Assembly (NCBI GenBank): GCA_003158885.1
Contig: PMLN01000297.1
Coordinates: forward strand, 1,669 to 10,041
DNA: 8,373 bases
Source: Anaerolineae bacterium
GTDB taxonomy: Bacteria; Chloroflexota; Anaerolineae; Anaerolineales; Villigracilaceae
Reading direction: 5' to 3'
Shown here: one piece after another, positions 1 to 5,361 of the stretch
Layout: each line of letters opens with the position of its first letter
Numbering within the stretch: the first letter of the stretch is position 1
Translations under genes and position numbers: made by a program
Notes under the pieces: generated by a model
Databases searched by the model: none
What the model saw: the letters and a program-made list of their open reading frames with translations, nothing else
Told to the model about the DNA's origin: nothing

Positions 1-850
1 GCTGTTTATCTGAGAAGTAGGATAGAACCACCGATCCAAGGATGCTCCCAACAACGATCAAAGCGCCAAGCGTGCCGGCGTCTGTTGTAGAGAAACCGCG
101 TGGAAGGATAATGGCTTCGACCAGGGATGAAACGCCATTGAAGATGGCAAGCGCCACGAATGCAATAAATATCAAGAGCCAAAAATCCTTGACAGTGAGT
201 GCATGTTTCAACCCATCGAACATCACTGAACGGGCGTCCTGCCCGGGAGGGCAGGGCGGCGTGGGCGGCTTGTCGCGCGCCAACAATAGGAAGAGGATGG
301 ATGAAAATGCGGTTATTCCTCCAAAGATCGTTTGCTGGACCTGAATGGGCATGCCGCCCTGTAAAAGAAGCGGGGGCACGGCTTCACCAATGGCGATGCC
401 AACGAGGTTGGAAAGTGTGACTACTCCAACGATGGTGGCGCGGTCTTCAACTCCGAACCAATGCGCGGCGAATTTTGTCCATGAGTTGAGCAGGAACGGT
501 TGAGCAAGGGCAAGCCCGGCTGTCATCCAAAAGACCTGTGTGTAATTCACTGCAAAACCGCGCAAGACACCAAAGACAGCCATCAGGATCGCGCCTAAAC
601 CAACAGTAACGTAGATGCCATAGGTGTCAATTGCCCACGAGGCGGGAATGGATAAAACCAAATAGGCTATCAACCAGGAAGTTACTGCCAATGCGGCAAT
701 TTGAGTATCAGAAACACCATAAAACTTCGCTGCCGGTGTGAGGATGGGTGCGTAGGAAATCCACAAGAGTTGAAGGGTGAGGTTGAGGAACATGAAAACC
801 GCCAGCATCACCCAGCGATATCCATACACACGATAACCTTTATCAGTCAT
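1..850 (-). CDS. Major facilitator superfamily transporter, FLVCR/SLC49-like (3' end outside window)
   Basis: The reading frame is open from an ATG at 850 to the window edge (283 codons, no stop), so the C-terminal third or so is missing. The protein is an inner-membrane permease. It begins MTDKGYRVYGYRWVML and shows about eight hydrophobic segments (roughly residues 12-34, 50-70, 78-100, 105-123, 138-160, 172-191, 223-240, 258-280), with a Pro-rich cytoplasmic loop at about 192-215 as expected between the two six-helix halves of an MFS protein. The N-terminal RWVML segment, the IPASWAIDTYG stretch (a degenerate motif A between helices 2 and 3) and the AAHWFG segment resemble FLVCR-type (SLC49) carriers, which in animals move choline or heme. 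The bacterial substrate cannot be told from sequence. A GGAG lies five bases before the ATG. It follows the DUF5655 gene by 84 bases, so it may be co-transcribed or have its own promoter. MFS is near certain; the subfamily is an inference. Confidence 0.85.
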   Translation of the reverse strand, partial: MTDKGYRVYGYRWVMLAVFMFLNLTLQLLWISYAPILTPAAKFYGVSDTQIAALAVTSWLIAYLVLSIPASWAIDTYGIYVTVGLGAILMAVFGVLRGFAVNYTQVFWMTAGLALAQPFLLNSWTKFAAHWFGVEDRATIVGVVTLSNLVGIAIGEAVPPLLLQGGMPIQVQQTIFGGITAFSSILFLLLARDKPPTPPCPPGQDARSVMFDGLKHALTVKDFWLLIFIAFVALAIFNGVSSLVEAIILPRGFSTTDAGTLGALIVVGSILGSVVLSYFSDKQ

Positions 851-934
851 GTTTGCTCCGGTCTGATGAAAAATGTCTTAATTCAACGATGGAAACACCA
901 ATGCTTTGAATTGGTTGCAGTTGTATGGCATTAA

Positions 935-1291
935 TTACTCGCCCAGTTCGTAAGCGCTCTTGAGCCAACCGATCAATTCATCGTCAATATCGCTTGGCGA
1001 TGTTAATTTCATTTCGTTGTGGAATCGTCCTGCCGAAACCTGATCGGTCTTGTGTATGCGTGGACTGTTGATCTTGAAATCCGTGCGGATATTGAGCCAC
1101 AGTGCATCCTTGCGCGTGGACACGCCCGCCAGCGCGCTGCCATGTACGATGTGAATGGAAGTTTTCTTCGGCTCTTCGACGATTGGGCCGAAGCCCTTGA
1201 TGGTTTTGATCAAACGCTCATAGATCTCGCGTACGATGGGCGACTTGCCTTCAAAGTGACTTGTAACCGTAAATTTGTTTGCTTTGCTCAT
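935..1291 (-). CDS. DUF5655-like domain protein
   Basis: This is a 118-residue soluble protein of unknown function. The middle and C-terminal parts match what I know of the DUF5655 domain: PKKTSIHIV, then a RKDALWLNI strand, a lysine/serine/arginine stretch (KTDQVSAGRFHNEMKL), and a terminal acidic helix in which DIDDELIGWLKSAYE is characteristic. I start it at the ATG at 1291 (MSKANKF), because AGGAGA sits four bases upstream. An in-frame GTG at 1312 would add seven residues but would place that Shine-Dalgarno site inside the gene. It lies 32 bases downstream of the toxin gene on the same strand, so it may share the toxin-antitoxin transcript. No catalytic motif or membrane segment is visible. 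DUF5655 domains are often annotated as predicted transport-related, but I see no direct support for that here. Confidence 0.8.
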   Translation of the reverse strand: MSKANKFTVTSHFEGKSPIVREIYERLIKTIKGFGPIVEEPKKTSIHIVHGSALAGVSTRKDALWLNIRTDFKINSPRIHKTDQVSAGRFHNEMKLTSPSDIDDELIGWLKSAYELGE

Positions 1292-1323
1292 ATCGTCTCC
1301 TATTCCAGTCACTTTCCTGCCTC

Positions 1324-1578
1324 TTACGAAATCAACCGATCATATTCTGCGTGGGTGCCGATCCAAAACCATAGAAATCCCTCTTCAACCTCAACTCCAA
1401 GAGCGCGGTATCTTTTGCCAACTCGCACAGACCAATATTTTCCAGTCTTCTTCAAATGCAATGATGGATGTTGCGAATTGGCTTTTAGAAGGTCAAAACT
1501 TCGATCTGCTAAATCTCGAATTTCTTCCGGCAGCTTCTCATAATTTTCCCAGAATGAGGGACTTGCCAAATGCTTCAT
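1324..1578 (-). CDS. ParE/RelE-superfamily toxin of a type II toxin-antitoxin module
   Basis: This 84-residue protein has the shape of a RelE/ParE-fold toxin: an N-terminal helical hairpin (SFWENYEKLPEEIRDLADRSFDLL), then a beta-rich C-terminal half with the pattern HLKKTGKYWSVRVGKRYRALG and ending FWIGTHAEYDRLIS. The W-x-x-R-V-G-x-x-YRALG and GTHAEYD patterns are typical of small cytoplasmic toxins often annotated as plasmid-stabilisation or cytotoxic-translation-repressor proteins. Family members act either on mRNA at the ribosome (RelE) or on gyrase (ParE); which applies here cannot be decided. The start ATG overlaps the TGA stop of the upstream antitoxin (ATGA, 1575-1578), so translation is probably coupled. 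The antitoxin-first order is the classical arrangement. The length is slightly short but normal for this subgroup, and the reading frame is intact. Confidence 0.82.
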   Translation of the reverse strand: MKHLASPSFWENYEKLPEEIRDLADRSFDLLKANSQHPSLHLKKTGKYWSVRVGKRYRALGVEVEEGFLWFWIGTHAEYDRLIS

Positions 1579-1775
1579 AGTTCTTTGGCTTTGCCTGCGC
1601 GATAATCGGAATTTGCGGCTTCGGTAATTTTATTTAACTTACCCGTTTTGACGTCTGCTTCAAGCTGTTTGTCCCAGGCTTTTGCGTCGAACTCATCGAA
1701 CCATTCGCGAAAACGTGCGAGTTCTTCGCGCGGCAGGCTGGAAACCGCTTGTTCAAGTTCTTTCATGGTGAGCAT
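1575..1775 (-). CDS. Antitoxin partner of the ParE/RelE-type toxin
   Basis: This 66-residue, highly charged and mostly helical protein has the pattern LPREELARFREWFDEFDAKAWD followed by a K-x-G-K-L stretch and a C-terminal YRAGKAKEL. I recognise this layout from small proteins that regularly precede ParE/RelE-type toxins. It should bind and neutralise the toxin encoded immediately downstream. No ribbon-helix-helix or HTH domain is obvious, so autoregulation may depend on the complex or be absent. The start at ATG 1775 is favoured over the ATG three codons later because AGGAGAG lies five bases upstream of it. The gene overlaps the toxin by four bases. The antitoxin role is inferred mainly from its position and small acidic/helical character. 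Confidence 0.75.
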   Translation of the reverse strand: MLTMKELEQAVSSLPREELARFREWFDEFDAKAWDKQLEADVKTGKLNKITEAANSDYRAGKAKEL

Positions 1776-1798
1776 AAATACTCTCCTTACTCAGCTTA

Positions 1799-1807
1799 AG
1801 TTTAGCA
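1799..1807 (-). promoter_or_regulatory. Possible extended -10 element for the toxin-antitoxin operon
   Basis: On the minus strand this reads TGC-TAAACT, an extended -10 box (TGn plus a four-of-six match to TATAAT), 24 bases upstream of the antitoxin ATG. No good -35 hexamer is found at the usual distance, which is tolerable for extended -10 promoters. It is the only promoter-like element I see in the space before the antitoxin gene. Confidence 0.3.
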
Positions 1808-1819
1808 CAAATTACATCC

Positions 1820-1834
1820 CTGCCGATCCGGCAG
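1820..1834. promoter_or_regulatory. 15-bp inverted repeat, candidate operator upstream of the toxin-antitoxin genes
   Basis: The sequence CTGCCG-ATC-CGGCAG has perfect six-base arms and a three-base centre. It lies 13 bases upstream of the proposed extended -10, where a -35 box would be. Type II modules are usually autoregulated by the toxin-antitoxin complex binding such palindromes, so it is a reasonable operator candidate. Alternatively it could simply be a fragment of the neighbouring repeat-rich intergenic DNA. Confidence 0.3.
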
Positions 1835-1848
1835 CTTCTCGCCAAAAA

Positions 1849-1957
1849 TGTCATTGCGAGCCTTGCGTTCTTTGCAAGGTGTGGTAATCTCGGAATTGAA
1901 TCAAATAATTGTTGGAAGGTTACTTGAGACTGCCGCGTCGGCCTCCTCGCAGTGACA
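1849..1957. repeat. REP/MITE-like palindromic element (109 bp)
   Basis: The ends TGTCATTGCGAG (1849-1860) and CTCGCAGTGACA (1946-1957) are inverted repeats with one mismatch in 12. Inside the left end is a small hairpin (CCTTGC, seven-base loop, GCAAGG; 1861-1879). The right half has GCCG-CGT-CGGC (1932-1942). A second pair, GGTAATCTC (1883-1891) and GAGACTGCC (1926-1934), is inverted with two mismatches. The CATTGCGAG...GGTAATCTC pattern resembles dispersed intergenic palindromes that I know from several bacterial phyla. It carries no gene and lies between dinG and the toxin-antitoxin operon. It could affect mRNA ends, but no U-tract marks it as a terminator. Confidence 0.65.
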
Positions 1958-1984
1958 CTTGAAACGTGATACTTGAAACGGTGA
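1957..1984. repeat. Heptamer-periodic direct repeat after dinG
   Basis: Two 14-base copies, acttgaaacgtgat and acttgaaacggtga, lie head to tail. They can also be read as four related heptamers (acttgaa, acgtgat, acttgaa, acggtga). The repeat abuts the right end of the REP-like element and ends two bases before the dinG stop codon. It belongs with the other short, imperfect, seven-base-period repeats in this window. Confidence 0.6.
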
Positions 1985-1986
1985 CA

Positions 1987-4767
1987 CTACATCCCCAGCC
2001 ACTTGCCCGCTTCGCGTGCCAAATTCATGGATGGCCCCTGCTGGATCGTGCATTGCGGCAGGGATTCCAAAAAGAATCTTCCGTATTGCTTGGTCAGCAC
2101 GCGACGATCCATAATCGCCACGATGCCGCGATCCGAAGCCGTGCGGATCAAACGTCCGAACCCCTGGCGGAATTTCAGGATGGCTTCCGGCAGATAATAT
2201 TCATTGAACGAGTCTTCGTATAACTCGGAGCGCGCCGCGATCAAAGGATCGCTGGGTACATCGAAGGGCAGTTTCGTGATGACCACCACCGATAAGGCGT
2301 TCCCCGGCACATCCACGCCTTCCCAAAAGGAACGCGTGCCAAGCAGCACCGCCCGCTCGGTGGACTTGAACGATTCGAGCAGCGCGTTCGGTGAAGCCCC
2401 ATCGCCTTGTTCGTAGACGTAAATATCTTCGTTGGCCAGCGGGGCGGTGATGGCCTGTGCGGCCTTCTTCAAGGCCGTGTACGAGGTGAACAGCACTAGC
2501 ATTCGTCCGCCGGTGGCCTTGGCGGTGGCGATCAGTGTGCGTTCGAGCATTTGCTGGTAACCCGCCGCGTTCGGCTCCGGTATATTGTTGGCGACATACA
2601 GCAGCGTGCTGGATTCATAATCGAAGGGCGAACCCAACTGCATCTCATCCGCTTCATCCGCGCCCAGCGTATTGCGCAGGTATTGGAACTCGCCGTGTGC
2701 CGTCAGCGTGGCGGAGGTCAGGATCACGCTGGTTTTTTGATGCCAGAGGCTTTCCTCGATCATCGGCCCCACCCGCAAAGGCGCGGCATTGAGTGAAAGC
2801 CTCTCGCCTCTTGGGTTGATCTCGATCCAGTAGACCAGTCCCTGGTTCGGCTTGCTGATCATGCCGGTCAAATTGTTATAGGCTTCATTCAAGCGGCGGT
2901 AGATATTACTAATATCGCCGATCACATCTTCCAGATTATCGTGCCCATCCGCATAGATATCCGAGGCGGCTTTGTGGATCTCTGCGATCAGATTCAACAG
3001 CAGGTTCAGCGTGCCGCCGGTCTCATCCCATTTGATCTCAACCTCGGACCACTGGGGGATGGTGCGCGTGGCGGGCAGTACGCGTGCCTGCCATGAATAA
3101 TTGGATTGCGGCTGGTCTTCGCGTTGGAGCGCCGCGAATTCGGTCAGGGTGTTAAAGAACTCACGGTTCTGTTCCTGCAAGCGGAAGGCCATATCGGTGG
3201 CGCGGCTGATCTTTTGCTGGAGCAGGCCAAAGTCGGAGGGCCGCAGTGCATCGCGTGATTCGGTCAGCACGCGTCCCAGCACGCCCGCGTTCGACCCGCC
3301 GATTTCCTTTAACATTCGATCCATGTCGAACTGGGTTAAACGGAACGACAGCGCGTTGGTGGTGGCCGATTCCAAATGATGGGCCTCATCCACGATCAAA
3401 TAGGAGTACTCCGGCAAGACCTTGCTGCCGGTCGCCACGTCCGATAAAAGCAGGGCGTGATTAACGACGAGCAGGTGCGCGGTTTGCGCCGCGCTCTTGG
3501 CGCGGTGGAACGGGCAGGCGCCGCCCGTGCGTTTGATGCACGTCTCGCTGGTGCAGGCGTCGTCCTCCGCCGAAATTTTCAGCCAGACCTCGCGTTCGGG
3601 ATTGCCGTTGAGGTTAAGCTCGTTGCGGTCGCCTGATTCATTTTGCAATTGCCAGACCAACACCTTGCCGAGCACGCGCATTTCATCGGCGTTGTGCGGG
3701 CCGTATTGGCGCAGGTTCTCCAACCGCCGCGGACACAGATAATTGCCGCGTCCCTTCAAGACCGCTGCACGCAGGTCGAGTTTGAGCGCCGCGCACATAT
3801 CGGGGATGTCTTTTTGAATGAGTTGGTCCTGCAAATTGATGGTGTTGGTCGAGACCAGCACGCGCGTATTGTTCTGGATTGCGAACAAGGCCGCCGGCAC
3901 CAGATAGGCGAAGGATTTTCCCACGCCCGTCCCGGCTTCCACCATCAGGTGGTTCCCTTTGGACAGCGCCTGGGTGATGGCCTTTAACATTTCCACCTGC
4001 TCTGGACGATGTTCGTAGGCTTCAAAGTACTTCGAGAACGGGCCGCCATACTCAAGAATGGAAGCCATTTCTTCCAGGTTCAAAGCGCTCGGATTCTCCG
4101 GACTTTCCAGCGGAGGATATTTGTCATCGTCTGACCAGCGCACCTTATTTTTAACTTTCTTGGCTTGGATGCCCTCCTTGGCGCGCGCCCGTAAAACTTC
4201 CCGGAAGATAAAATTGCCATCCCACTCAATGGGTTCGCCCAGGCGGACGATCTCTGCGATCAGGTCAAGCGGCAGTTCGTGTGCCATCTCGTGGAGGCGA
4301 TTGAAGACTCCGTGTGTGGCGCGTGCGTCATCCAATGCGCGGTGCGTGGCGGGCAGGGCGATGCCCAATGCTTTACCCAGTGCGCCCAGATTGTACCGGC
4401 TGGCGTTCGGCAAAAGGATGGACGCCAGTTCGTAGGTGTCAATGACTTCATTTAATGAAAACGGGATTTGTTTTTGCAGGAAACCCAGGTCGAAACGGAT
4501 GTTGTGTCCCAGGATGGGAAGATCACCCACAAACGCTTCCAGTTCATGCGCAACATCCCGGACGTGCGGTGCCTGGCGCACCATGGCATCGTCAATGCCG
4601 GTCAAGCCCGTGATAAATTCGGGAATATGGCGGTTGGGGTTGATCAGCGACGACCACTCATCTTCAACACGGTTGCCTTTGAATTTAACTGCTCCGATCT
4701 CGATGATGGTTTCCCGCTCGTTATCCAGCCCGGTGGTTTCAGTATATATTGCGACAATGGAGTTCAT
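1987..4767 (-). CDS. dinG: DinG-family ATP-dependent DNA helicase with N-terminal DEDDh exonuclease domain (first catalytic Asp replaced by Tyr)
   Basis: A 926-residue cytoplasmic protein with two parts. Residues about 1-165 are a DnaQ/PolC-like 3'-5' exonuclease domain: motif ExoI is YTETTG (residues 8-13), ExoII is HNIRFD (Asp93), and ExoIII is HRALDD (His142, Asp147). The first acidic ligand of the D-x-E signature is Tyr8 (TAT), although Glu10 remains. Residues about 235-926 are an XPD-like superfamily 2 helicase: RPEQ (254-257), Walker A EAGTGVGKS (277-285), DEAH (460-463) and motif VI QGFGRLIR (868-875). Cys345, Cys405, Cys410 and Cys418 fit the four ligands of the [4Fe-4S] cluster of helicase-active DinG/XPD proteins. 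The family unwinds DNA, including forked and R-loop substrates, in repair and replication. The gene stands alone with its own promoter. ATG 4767 lacks a Shine-Dalgarno site, but the exonuclease motif begins directly after it, so the start is secure. Missing Asp makes nuclease activity doubtful while the helicase looks intact. Confidence 0.93.
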   Translation of the reverse strand: MNSIVAIYTETTGLDNERETIIEIGAVKFKGNRVEDEWSSLINPNRHIPEFITGLTGIDDAMVRQAPHVRDVAHELEAFVGDLPILGHNIRFDLGFLQKQIPFSLNEVIDTYELASILLPNASRYNLGALGKALGIALPATHRALDDARATHGVFNRLHEMAHELPLDLIAEIVRLGEPIEWDGNFIFREVLRARAKEGIQAKKVKNKVRWSDDDKYPPLESPENPSALNLEEMASILEYGGPFSKYFEAYEHRPEQVEMLKAITQALSKGNHLMVEAGTGVGKSFAYLVPAALFAIQNNTRVLVSTNTINLQDQLIQKDIPDMCAALKLDLRAAVLKGRGNYLCPRRLENLRQYGPHNADEMRVLGKVLVWQLQNESGDRNELNLNGNPEREVWLKISAEDDACTSETCIKRTGGACPFHRAKSAAQTAHLLVVNHALLLSDVATGSKVLPEYSYLIVDEAHHLESATTNALSFRLTQFDMDRMLKEIGGSNAGVLGRVLTESRDALRPSDFGLLQQKISRATDMAFRLQEQNREFFNTLTEFAALQREDQPQSNYSWQARVLPATRTIPQWSEVEIKWDETGGTLNLLLNLIAEIHKAASDIYADGHDNLEDVIGDISNIYRRLNEAYNNLTGMISKPNQGLVYWIEINPRGERLSLNAAPLRVGPMIEESLWHQKTSVILTSATLTAHGEFQYLRNTLGADEADEMQLGSPFDYESSTLLYVANNIPEPNAAGYQQMLERTLIATAKATGGRMLVLFTSYTALKKAAQAITAPLANEDIYVYEQGDGASPNALLESFKSTERAVLLGTRSFWEGVDVPGNALSVVVITKLPFDVPSDPLIAARSELYEDSFNEYYLPEAILKFRQGFGRLIRTASDRGIVAIMDRRVLTKQYGRFFLESLPQCTIQQGPSMNLAREAGKWLGM

Positions 4768-4778
4768 AGAACAAGTGT

Positions 4779-4808
4779 ATCATAAAACAGGTCTCAGAGG
4801 TTTTACAA
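4779..4808 (-). promoter_or_regulatory. Probable sigma70-type dinG promoter, nearly leaderless
   Basis: On the minus strand TTGTAA (4808-4803) and TATGAT (4784-4779) are separated by 18 bases. Each hexamer matches the consensus at four or five positions. Transcription would start near 4772, only about five bases before the dinG ATG at 4767. There is no Shine-Dalgarno site in front of that ATG, which agrees with a leaderless or nearly leaderless message. The -35 hexamer lies in the first unit of the adjacent 9-bp tandem repeat. Confidence 0.45.
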
Positions 4809-4847
4809 GACTTACAAGTCTAATAAGTCTTATAAGTCTTACAAGTC
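4803..4847. repeat. Five-copy 9-bp tandem repeat upstream of dinG
   Basis: Five consecutive 9-mers are visible: ttacaagac, ttacaagtc, taataagtc, ttataagtc and ttacaagtc. Within it AGACTT-AC-AAGTCT (4808-4821) is a perfect inverted repeat with six-base arms. The array starts in the proposed -35 box of dinG. Its role is unknown: it could be a simple-sequence expansion or repeated protein-binding sites. Confidence 0.75.
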
Positions 4848-5169
4848 GGGATGCGAAGAGAAGGAGGATGGCAAAGGAATTTTCGATTTTGGATTTATGG
4901 TCAGAAGCACGTTGAACCAAATTTTGCTGCAGAGCCGCAGAGACACGGAGCTTTGCCTTTATTTTTTCCGGGTCCCGCTGTATTTGGGCATTGCGGCAAT
5001 GTACAACTTCCGCTTGACCAGGACAAGATCACAGATTTGAACGAGATTTTTTCGCGATCATTTCTGTGAAATCGGTGGATGGAGAATCGTTCCTCTCAAC
5101 GTCTGAAGTTCAGACATTGAGAGGAATCAGCTCTGTGGTATTGTATGAAGAATATTTAAAGCCGGTGCG
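4848..5169. other. Intergenic region between the copper operon and dinG
   Basis: I see no credible gene here on either strand; the short frames have no Shine-Dalgarno site or recognisable protein. It contains the 33-bp inverted repeat listed separately at 5092-5124. Near 4928-4950 there is a gcagagccgcagagacacgg stretch that resembles a CTCCGTGTCTCTGCGG-type dispersed sequence I have met between genes in other bacteria. Around 5029-5067, CACAGA and TCTGTG form six-base inverted arms around a T-run. The region looks like accumulated fragments of small repeats rather than decayed coding sequence. Confidence 0.5.
5092..5124. repeat. 33-bp near-perfect inverted repeat downstream of the copper operon
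   Basis: The arms are 16 bases each around a single central base, with one non-pairing position. In minus-strand RNA that position becomes a G-U wobble (U9 with G25 of the 33-mer), giving a continuous stem of about 14 pairs with a five-base loop. On the plus strand it would be a C-A mismatch. It lies 45 bases past the stop of the YHS gene, where the end of the copper operon transcript is expected. No U-tract follows the stem in either direction, so a classical intrinsic terminator is not supported. A 3'-end stabilising stem-loop or a protein-binding palindrome are alternatives. Confidence 0.6.
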
Positions 5170-5337
5170 CTACGAACCAGCGGGTTTAGCGGCCTGGCTC
5201 AGATATTTTTCGGGATCCTTATCGAAGTCCTTTTTGCAGCCGAGAGAGCAAAAGTAATAGGTTTTGCCTTTGTACTCGGATTTTCCAGCGGCTTCAGCCG
5301 GGAGGATCATCATACCGCAGACAACATCGAGTTCCAT
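5170..5337 (-). CDS. Small YHS-domain metal-binding protein of the copper operon
   Basis: A 55-residue protein beginning MELDVVCGMM and ending KPAGS. It is almost entirely a YHS (TRASH-like) domain: V-C-G-M near the N-terminus (Cys7), then KGKTYYFCSLGCKKDF (Cys30, Cys34) and PEKYL. The three cysteines and the Y-x-F-C-S-x-x-C-x-x-x-F pattern are the family hallmarks. Such domains occur alone or fused to copper ATPases and mercury or copper reductases, and probably bind soft metals, but no reaction is known. It starts 24 bases after the copA stop with AGGAGA eight bases before the ATG, so it is the last gene of the csoR-copZ-copA transcript. Its job is presumably copper binding or delivery in the cytoplasm. 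No signal peptide is seen. Confidence 0.88.
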   Translation of the reverse strand: MELDVVCGMMILPAEAAGKSEYKGKTYYFCSLGCKKDFDKDPEKYLSQAAKPAGS

Positions 5338-5361
5338 TGTTTTTTCTCCTTTATTGAAAGA

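Noticed and set aside
1019..1543. Plus-strand open frame of 174 codons
   Set aside because: It is antisense to the DUF5655 and toxin genes, both of which have Shine-Dalgarno sites and family patterns. No domain is visible in the plus-strand translation.
1526..1840. 14-base direct repeat tccggcagcttctc inside the toxin gene (1526-1539) and before the antitoxin (1827-1840)
   Set aside because: One copy is ordinary coding sequence (EKLPE) and no flanking similarity extends it, so chance or a partial duplication too short to support is more likely.
4803..4847. CRISPR-like array
   Set aside because: Units are 9 bp and contiguous, without spacers, and there are no cas genes.
5029..5067. CACAGA/TCTGTG inverted arms around a T-run as an intrinsic terminator
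   Set aside because: The arms are only six bases, the loop is long and the T-run lies inside the loop rather than after the stem.
4436..5069. Plus-strand open frames over the dinG 5' end and the intergenic region
   Set aside because: They run through the exonuclease domain on the opposite strand and through repeats, and encode low-complexity sequence without recognisable homology.
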